Below the pieces are notes generated by a model. The model had not been told where the DNA came from. It saw only the letters and a list, made by a program, of their open reading frames with translations, and did not search any database. Positions 59,224 through 64,000 of a stretch of DNA of 64,000 nt are shown here, in pieces. The DNA comes from Nannocystis sp. RBIL2 (GTDB lineage: Bacteria; Myxococcota_A; Polyangia; Nannocystales; Nannocystaceae). The DNA lies in NCBI RefSeq assembly GCF_026626745.1, contig NZ_JAPNJW010000002.1, positions 5,542,151 to 5,606,150 of the forward strand, read 5' to 3'. Each line of letters opens with the position of its first letter. Positions within the stretch are counted from its first letter, which is position 1. Position numbers and translations under genes: made by a program.

Positions 59224-60867
59224 ATGGAGACGGCCCCGCCGAGCGCCGACCCGCAGGTCGTCGACCTGGCCAGGATGAGCCTGCCCCGGCTCATGTTCGC
59301 GCTGCTGCACCGCCGCTTCACCGGGACGATCAGCCTCACGCCGCCGGCCGCGGACGTGCCGGGCCGGAGCGCCGACGCCGGCGCGCGGCGGGTGTGGTTT
59401 CAGGGCGGGATGCCGATCTTCACCGACTTTTCCAGCCCGCACGATTCGATCGGCCAGGTCCTCGTCGATCTCGGGCTCATCGAGCCGGCGGAGCGCGACC
59501 GCGCGATGGCCGAACTGGCCCGCCTGGCCCAGCCGGGGGCCCCCCGCGAGCGTTTCGGCCATTACCTGGTGCGCCGCCGCCTTCTCACCGGCGGCCAGCT
59601 CCGCAAGGCGCTGCGCGTCCAGTGCGCGCGCAAAGTGGTCCACCTGTTCGCGCTGCGGACCGGCACGGTGCAGATCGTCGCCGGCGACGCCGCCGCCGCC
59701 GAGACCGACGCCTCCCAGCCGACCCAGGTCAACAGCCTCGAGCTCATCCACGCCGGCGTGGTCGCCCACTTCGACCCACGCCGGATCGCCGCCGAGATGG
59801 GCCTCCTGCTCGACGGCCCGCTGCGCCTGCGCTCGTCGTTCGACCGCTACCGCAACCAGTTCCACTTCGCCAGGGGCGACGAGGCGATCGTCGACGCCCT
59901 CCGCCCCGGCAACCTCTACGTCACCGACGTCGCCCGCCTGTCCGGTCAGCCCGAGGCCCGCGTCGCCGCGGTGGTCTACACCCTGTGGGCCTGTCAAATG
60001 CTGAAGTCGGCCAACGCGCCGCCCGAGCAGGCGACCGGGCCGAACGCCACCCTGCCCGAAGCGACAGGTTCTACGATACCTGTCCTCAAGAACAGCAAGC
60101 CCGCGGGTCGCGACAGCCTGCGCGCCGCCGAGTTCGCCGGCGAGCTCGAGCGCCTCGAGGCGGCCATCGCCGGCGGCGCCAACGCGTTCGACCTGCTCGG
60201 CCTGGCGACCACCGCCGACCGGGCTCAGATCCGCGCCGCCTGGCACGTGCTGAGCCGGCGCTTCCACCCCGACAGCCTGCCGCACCAGGGCCTCGGCCAC
60301 CTGCGCGAGCGCTCGCAGGCGGTGTTCGCCGCGCTGAGCGAGGCCTACCAGCGCCTGTCCGACGACGCCCAGCGCGAGCAGATCGTCGCCCTGCTGCGCG
60401 GCGGCCAGCCGGCTCCCCGCGCGACCGCGGGCCCGAGCGCGCAGCAGGTGCTCGAGAGCGAGGTGGTGGTCCGCGAAGGCGACAAGCTGCTGCGCGCCGG
60501 CAACTTCGACCGCGCGCTCGAGCGCTACCGCACCGCGGCGGCGCTCAACCCCGAGGAGCTCGAGATCCGCGCCGCGCTGGCGTGGTGCGAGTACCAGCTG
60601 GCGGCCGACAAGGCCGCGGTCCGCGACGCCACCCGCGCTGCGCTGTTCGAGGTCCTGGCCCGCCAGCCGCGCTGCGTCCGCGCCCACTACGACCTGGGTC
60701 TGCTGTCCCTCGGGTCAGGTGACGACGAGCAGGCGCTGCTGCACTTCAATCAGGTGCTCGAGCTGGAGCCCGACAGCATCGACGCGAAGCGCCAGATCCA
60801 CGCGATCCAGCTGCGCCGCTCGACGCCCGAAGGGCCGCGGCGCAAGCTGTTCGGCCCGCGCAGGTGA
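59224..60867 (+). CDS. DUF4388-like/J-domain/TPR protein
   Basis: The product has 547 residues starting METAPPSADPQVVDLARMSL. Residues 15-200 resemble the DUF4388 (PATAN) sensory domain common in myxobacteria (PRLMFALLHRRFTGTISL, RRVWFQGGMPIFTDFSSP). Residues 315-405 are a J-like domain (AFDLLGLATTADRAQIRAAWHVLSRRFHPDSLP), where HPD is followed by a serine. The C-terminal 130 residues hold TPR helices (DKLLRAGNFDRALERYRTAAALNPEEL). It is cytoplasmic. The combination suggests a signalling adaptor that senses a modification and recruits a chaperone. A dispersed palindrome sits in the linker (LPEATGSTIPVLKNS). Confidence 0.82.
   Translation: METAPPSADPQVVDLARMSLPRLMFALLHRRFTGTISLTPPAADVPGRSADAGARRVWFQGGMPIFTDFSSPHDSIGQVLVDLGLIEPAERDRAMAELARLAQPGAPRERFGHYLVRRRLLTGGQLRKALRVQCARKVVHLFALRTGTVQIVAGDAAAAETDASQPTQVNSLELIHAGVVAHFDPRRIAAEMGLLLDGPLRLRSSFDRYRNQFHFARGDEAIVDALRPGNLYVTDVARLSGQPEARVAAVVYTLWACQMLKSANAPPEQATGPNATLPEATGSTIPVLKNSKPAGRDSLRAAEFAGELERLEAAIAGGANAFDLLGLATTADRAQIRAAWHVLSRRFHPDSLPHQGLGHLRERSQAVFAALSEAYQRLSDDAQREQIVALLRGGQPAPRATAGPSAQQVLESEVVVREGDKLLRAGNFDRALERYRTAAALNPEELEIRAALAWCEYQLAADKAAVRDATRAALFEVLARQPRCVRAHYDLGLLSLGSGDDEQALLHFNQVLELEPDSIDAKRQIHAIQLRRSTPEGPRRKLFGPRR
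60063..60084. repeat. Dispersed palindrome copy inside the DUF4388/J/TPR gene
   Basis: GACAGGT-TCTACGAT-ACCTGTC is a perfect 7-bp inverted repeat. It falls in the low-complexity linker before the J domain and encodes ATGSTIPV, a place where an insertion would be tolerated. Confidence 0.6.
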
Positions 60868-60923
60868 CAGCGCCGAGTTCGGCTCGAGCGTGTGTCCCGA
60901 ACGACATGCCCTTTCAAACATTC

Positions 60924-60958
60924 CCTTGAGGACATGCTCGATCGAGCATGTCCCAAGG
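60924..60958. terminator. Long perfect palindrome, convergent terminator
   Basis: GGACATGCTCGA is followed directly by its exact reverse complement (24 bp at 60930-60953), extended by CCTTGA and CCAAGG with one bulge. It matches the dispersed palindrome core and stands between the convergent DUF4388 gene and the methyltransferase-like gene. A degenerate second copy with ACGACATGCCC lies just before it (60900-60923). Confidence 0.8.
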
Positions 60959-60963
60959 ACGAA

Positions 60964-61938
60964 TCACAGCCCGTAGCGGCAGTTCTTCACGCAGGTCTCG
61001 TTGTGCCGGCCGGCCGCCGCCTCGAGCTCCGCGGGTTTAAAATCGTCCTTGAGCACCTCGGCGGTGTCTTCCCAGTCGCGTCGGATGTAGTAGCGGGCGG
61101 CGAGGCCGAGCATGTCGGCGTCGAACTGGGGCTGGACCGTGCGGGCGTTTGCGCGGATCTGGTAGGCCCCGACGCGCTCGCGGCCGGCCGAGGCGACCAG
61201 AGTGGTCTGGTTGCCGGTCTCGCTGACGAAGCTGTAGCGCTGGGGGAACACGGCCGAGGTGGTCTCGCGGTCGTGCGGGTACATGCGGGTGACGTTGTGC
61301 AGGTTGGCGACCACCACCCCGTCGGGCGCCAGGCGGGCCAGGCAGGCGCGGTAGAACTCCGCGGTCTTGAGGTGGTAGGGCACGAACACGCCGCGGAAGG
61401 CGTCGAGCATGATCATGTCCCAGCGGACATCCGCGGCCGCGCGCTCGACGAACAGCCGCGCGTCGGCCACGTGGACGCGGTAGCGCGGGTCGTCCTTCGG
61501 CACGTCGAAGAACTCCTGGGCCAGGCGCACCACCTCGGGGTCGATGTCGACCGCGTCGATCTCGAGCTCGGGGAAGCGGGCCTTCAAGTAGTTGCTCATG
61601 CCGCCGCCGCCGAGGCCGAGCATCAGCAGGCGGCGCGGGCGCGGCTGCAGCAGGAAGCCGGCCATCATCGTCCGCGTGTAGTCGAGGTCGAGGCTCTGCG
61701 GGCGCGAGCGGTCGTGGCGCGACTCGATGAACTGGGTGCCGTCGTCGCCGACGAAGTACATGGTGCGGACCGTGCCGCTCTCGGCCACGCGGATCCGGTT
61801 GAAGCGCGAGACGGCCTCGGCGAGCACCGTCTCGGCCGCCGCGGCCGGGCGCGCGATCGCAGCTGCCCCGAAGGCCAGGCTGCCGCCGCCGAGGAGCAAG
61901 AGGCCGCGGCGCGACAGCGAGGGCGAGGCGAGGGTCAC
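60964..61938 (-). CDS. Tat-exported spermidine-synthase-like methyltransferase-fold protein
   Basis: The product has 324 residues from the GTG at 61938, starting MTLASPSLSRRGLLLLGGGS. It has a twin-arginine signal (SRRGLLLL) ending near PAAAAE. The catalytic domain resembles spermidine synthase: LLMLGLGGGGMSNYLKARFPELEIDAVDIDPEVVRLAQEFF, YRVHVADARLFV, DMIMLDAFRG and FVSETGNQTTLV. The polyamine-binding residues of true SpeE were not confirmed. The protein ends ETCVKNCRYGL, with a CxxxC shared by its neighbour. A TATGTT hexamer 6 nt upstream supports this start over one at 62004 inside the neighbouring gene. It is a tandem paralog of the upstream gene. Confidence 0.85.
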   Translation of the reverse strand: MTLASPSLSRRGLLLLGGGSLAFGAAAIARPAAAAETVLAEAVSRFNRIRVAESGTVRTMYFVGDDGTQFIESRHDRSRPQSLDLDYTRTMMAGFLLQPRPRRLLMLGLGGGGMSNYLKARFPELEIDAVDIDPEVVRLAQEFFDVPKDDPRYRVHVADARLFVERAAADVRWDMIMLDAFRGVFVPYHLKTAEFYRACLARLAPDGVVVANLHNVTRMYPHDRETTSAVFPQRYSFVSETGNQTTLVASAGRERVGAYQIRANARTVQPQFDADMLGLAARYYIRRDWEDTAEVLKDDFKPAELEAAAGRHNETCVKNCRYGL

Positions 61939-61944
61939 GGGCAG

Positions 61945-61950
61945 AACATA
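61945..61950 (-). promoter_or_regulatory. -10 hexamer for a leaderless start
   Basis: On the minus strand TATGTT ends 6 nt before the GTG at 61938. It lies in the 38-bp gap after the paralogous gene, so this gene may be transcribed on its own. Confidence 0.45.
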
Positions 61951-61976
61951 GCCCGAGCGCCGGCCCAGCGGTAGCG

Positions 61977-62966
61977 CTAGCGGTACTTGCAGCCGCGCAG
62001 GCACGAGCCGTTGTTGCGCTCGGCGGCGGCGGCCAGGTTGTCGGCGGGGAAGTCGTCGCGCAGCACCTGCGCCCGCTCCCAGTCGCGGCGGGCGTAGTAG
62101 CGGGCCGCCAGGCCCAGCATGTCGACGTCGTCGAAGCGCTGCTGGATCTGGCGGGCGTTGGCGCGGAGGGCGTAGACGCCGAGGCGCGCGGGGGCGGCGC
62201 TGGCCACCAGAGTGGTTTGATTGCCGGCCTCGCTGAGGAAGCTGTAACAGCTCGGGTAGACCGCGGCGATCGTCTCGCGGTCGTGCGGGTACATGCGCGT
62301 GACGTTGTGAAGGTTGGCGACCGCGACCCCGCCCTCGGCCAGCCGCTTCAGGACCTCGCCGTGGAACTCGGCGGTCTTGAGGTGCAGCGGGACCTGGACC
62401 CCGCGGAACGCGTCGAGCACGATCATGTCCCAGCGCTGGTCCGCCGGCGCGCGCTGGAGAAACAGCCGGGCGTCGGCCACGTGGACGCGGTAGGACGGAT
62501 CGGCCGTCGGCACGCCGAAGAACGCCTGGGCCAGGCGCACCACCTCTGGGTCGATGTCGACCGCCTCGAGCTCGAGCCCGGGCAGGCGCTCGTGGAAGTA
62601 GCCGGGCAGCGCGCCGCCGCCGAGGCCGAGCACGAGGATCCGCCGCGGCTCGGGGTGCACCACGAAGCCCGCGAGCATGGTGCGGAAGACGTCGAGGTCG
62701 AGGCTGCGCCGGTGCGCCACGTCGATGCGGGTCTCGATGTACTGCGTGCCGTCGTCGGCGATGAACAGCATCGTCCGCACCGAGCCGCGCTCGACCACGC
62801 GCACGTGGTTGTAGCGCGAGCGGCCCTCGCCGAGGACGCGATCACCTGTCCCCGGGGACATGTCATTGCCCGGCCCGGCCGCCCGGACCGCGCGCGCCGG
62901 CAGCACGCCGCCGAGGCCGGTGACGGCCGCTCCGCCGAGCTGCTGGAGAAAGCCCCGCCGCTGCAC
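61977..62966 (-). CDS. Tat-exported spermidine-synthase-like paralog
   Basis: The product has 329 residues from GTG, starting MQRRGFLQQLGGAAVTGLGG, with a twin-arginine motif QRRGFLQQ and a signal end near ARAVRAAG. Methyltransferase-fold motifs match the neighbour: ILVLGLGGGALPGYFHERLPG, ELEAVDIDPEVVRLAQAFF, YRVHVADARLFL, DMIVLDAFRG and NLHNVTRMYPHDRETIAAVY. It ends GSCLRGCKYR, sharing the C-terminal CxxxC(R/K)Y. Between the signal peptide and the first conserved block it carries an extra NDMSPGTGD encoded by a dispersed palindrome, absent from the paralog. Confidence 0.85.
   Translation of the reverse strand: MQRRGFLQQLGGAAVTGLGGVLPARAVRAAGPGNDMSPGTGDRVLGEGRSRYNHVRVVERGSVRTMLFIADDGTQYIETRIDVAHRRSLDLDVFRTMLAGFVVHPEPRRILVLGLGGGALPGYFHERLPGLELEAVDIDPEVVRLAQAFFGVPTADPSYRVHVADARLFLQRAPADQRWDMIVLDAFRGVQVPLHLKTAEFHGEVLKRLAEGGVAVANLHNVTRMYPHDRETIAAVYPSCYSFLSEAGNQTTLVASAAPARLGVYALRANARQIQQRFDDVDMLGLAARYYARRDWERAQVLRDDFPADNLAAAAERNNGSCLRGCKYR
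62845..62864. repeat. Dispersed palindrome copy inside the Tat methyltransferase-like gene
   Basis: TGTCCCCGGGGACA is a perfect 14-bp palindrome, extended by ATGTC on one side. It encodes DMSPGTGD just after the signal peptide. Confidence 0.7.
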
Positions 62967-62973
62967 GCGGGCG

Positions 62974-62979
62974 ACTGTA
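62974..62979 (-). promoter_or_regulatory. -10 hexamer for a leaderless start
   Basis: On the minus strand TACAGT ends 7 nt before the GTG at 62966. The divergent gene starts 80 bp away on the plus strand. Confidence 0.45.
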
Positions 62980-63045
62980 GCGCACTGTCCGGGCGCCGCG
63001 CCGCAAACTTGGCCGGCGCGGAAGACCGTGGCATAGGCCGCGGTC

Positions 63046-63495
63046 GTGAGACCCGCTGCCCTGATCGGCTTCGCCGCGGCCGCCCTCCTGCTCGGCGGGC
63101 TCGTCGTCGGTTACTTCGTCGCCATCCCGACGCTGTCGGCCTCGCCGCTGCTCGACGCCAACCTCGCGCGCGCCCTGACGGCCCCGCTCGGCCAGCGCCT
63201 CGCCGACCTCGCGGTCGTCTTCAGCGTCGTCCTCGCGCTCGCCGCTCCGCGGTGGATCGCCTCCAAGGCCGGCACCACCATCGCCCTCGTCCTCACCGCC
63301 GCCGCCCTCGCCCACCGTCTGCTGCTCGTGCCGCACCTCGACCGGCTGTGGGCCCGCGTCGACGTCGTCGCCGCCCGGCCGGTCGACCTCCTCGCCGAGG
63401 CCCAGCGCTGGAGCGATCACCAGCAGTGGCTGCTGCTGGCGATGTGCGTGCTCGTCCTCGCGCTGTTCGGCCTGGCCTCGCGCCGCACCGTCTGA
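63046..63495 (+). CDS. Small membrane protein (149 aa)
   Basis: The product starts MRPAALIGFAAAALLLGGLV from GTG. Four hydrophobic segments (about residues 5-27, 52-70, 75-95 and 126-145) indicate an inner-membrane protein with both termini on the same side. It resembles small four-helix DUF4149-type proteins only in general layout. No motif allows a function. TAGGCC 6 nt upstream is a weak leaderless-type -10. Confidence 0.7.
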   Translation: MRPAALIGFAAAALLLGGLVVGYFVAIPTLSASPLLDANLARALTAPLGQRLADLAVVFSVVLALAAPRWIASKAGTTIALVLTAAALAHRLLLVPHLDRLWARVDVVAARPVDLLAEAQRWSDHQQWLLLAMCVLVLALFGLASRRTV

Positions 63496-63545
63496 CACCC
63501 TCTGCCTGGCCCCGATCTTGCTACGGCGAGGCGGCCCCCGCCGAC

Positions 63546-64000
63546 ATGCCCGAAACCCGCCGCGCCCTTCGCCTCTCGCCCGCCCGTTCGGGCCGCCGTG
63601 CCTGCCTTTCCGCCGCGCTGGCCGTGTCCGCGGCGGTTGTCATCCCGTCACGGGCGCAGGCTGCCCCGGGACTGGATGGCACGCGCAACCTCGGGATGGG
63701 CGGAGCGACGCGCGCCTCCTCGACCGGTTCCGGGGCCATGCTGGCCAACCCGGCCAACATGGGGTTCACGCGCCAGTTCTTGATCGACCCGGTCTACCAG
63801 GCGCAGATCGAGAACAACACCCACGGGGTCGGCATCCAGGCGATGGACTCGCTGATGAACCCGCGGGTGGCCGTCGGCCTCGGCTACGTGGCCACGCTGG
63901 GCCTGCCCAACGTCACCTTCAAGGACGACCGCGGCGGCGAACACCAGCTCGAGCTGTTCCACATGGCCCACGAGGTCGGCCTGCCGATCGCCATCAACGC
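63546..64000 (+). CDS. Outer-membrane beta-barrel-type protein, 3' end outside window
   Basis: 151 codons are visible, starting MPETRRALRLSPARSGRRAC, with a long basic n-region, a hydrophobic core (LSAALAVSAAVVIPS) and cleavage near SRAQA. The mature start APGLDGTRNLGMGGATRAS, then SGAMLANPANMGF, is the pattern of UPF0164/PorV/FadL-like barrels. Alternating strands follow (AVGLGYVATLGL). It is predicted to be an outer-membrane channel or assembly-type barrel. The frame is open to the window end. Confidence 0.75.
   Translation, partial: MPETRRALRLSPARSGRRACLSAALAVSAAVVIPSRAQAAPGLDGTRNLGMGGATRASSTGSGAMLANPANMGFTRQFLIDPVYQAQIENNTHGVGIQAMDSLMNPRVAVGLGYVATLGLPNVTFKDDRGGEHQLELFHMAHEVGLPIAIN

Noticed and set aside
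60702-60721. CTGTCCCTCGGGTCAGG as another dispersed element
   Set aside because: Pairing is imperfect, and the encoded LLSLGSGD fits an ordinary TPR turn; too weak to count.
61405-61432. ATGTCC-CAGC-GGACAT inside the second Tat methyltransferase-like gene as another dispersed element
   Set aside because: It encodes the conserved DVRWDMIML stretch, which its paralog keeps with different DNA, so the repeat is probably a coincidence of codon choice.

Overview
The window is very GC-rich DNA with dense, short-spaced genes. Its content points to a myxobacterium (phylum Myxococcota): FHA, PilZ, DnaJ-like and DUF4388 signalling proteins, many lipoproteins, a Glt-type envelope cluster with an AgmX/PglI-type C-terminal domain, and a giant TPR protein. 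A Nannocystineae-like lineage is possible, but that is inference. No rRNA, CRISPR array, insertion sequence or prophage was seen. Two class II tRNA-Leu genes are present.

Layout. 0-5 kb (minus): a 2-hydroxyacyl-CoA dehydratase-type operon, with an HgdB-like subunit followed by a double-ASKHA activase cut by the window edge. It is preceded by an inverted-repeat control region and about 0.8 kb without a convincing gene. 5.5-14 kb: a glutaredoxin-rhodanese-NifU fusion, tRNA-Leu(UAG), a lipoprotein, a D-2-hydroxyglutarate-dehydrogenase-like flavoprotein, TatD, a leucine-rich lipoprotein, a VOC protein, ThiD and tRNA-Leu(CAG). 14-19 kb: a divergent pair made of a methyltransferase-like/coiled-coil fusion and an FHA-GAF-nucleotide cyclase. 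19.5-43.2 kb (all minus): seven genes that resemble the gliding-transducer (Glt) machinery of Myxococcus. In transcription order they are a secreted repeat protein (GltC-like?), a large TPR protein (GltD-like), a TPR lipoprotein (GltE-like), a small exported protein (GltF/CglF-like?), an FHA/transmembrane/AgmX-PglI protein (GltG-like), a second TPR lipoprotein, and a 4053-residue cytoplasmic TPR protein (GltI/AgmK-like). 44-48 kb (minus): the housekeeping run rpsP-khpA-rimM-trmD-rplS-yraN. 48-64 kb: a tetraheme lipoprotein, rimO, two paralogous methyltransferases, a J-domain protein, a PilZ protein, RNase E/G, two orphan small proteins, an L-2-hydroxyglutarate-oxidase-like protein, a PP2C phosphatase, a DUF4388/J/TPR protein, two Tat-exported spermidine-synthase-like paralogs, a small membrane protein and the start of an outer-membrane protein.

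Two genome-wide signals run through the window. First, a family of short imperfect palindromes (core GGACmTGyCC-n-GGrCAkGTCC and shorter derivatives) occurs at about 17 places. They lie both between genes, where some look like terminators, and inside reading frames. In trmD and rimM the copy coincides with an extra in-frame peptide absent from ordinary family members, which resembles the behaviour of Rickettsia palindromic elements. Second, at least seven genes have a TANNNT promoter hexamer ending 6-7 nt before the start codon and no Shine-Dalgarno sequence. This suggests leaderless transcripts, and it also fixes several start choices.

All functional calls come from motif recognition by eye. 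No database search was possible.
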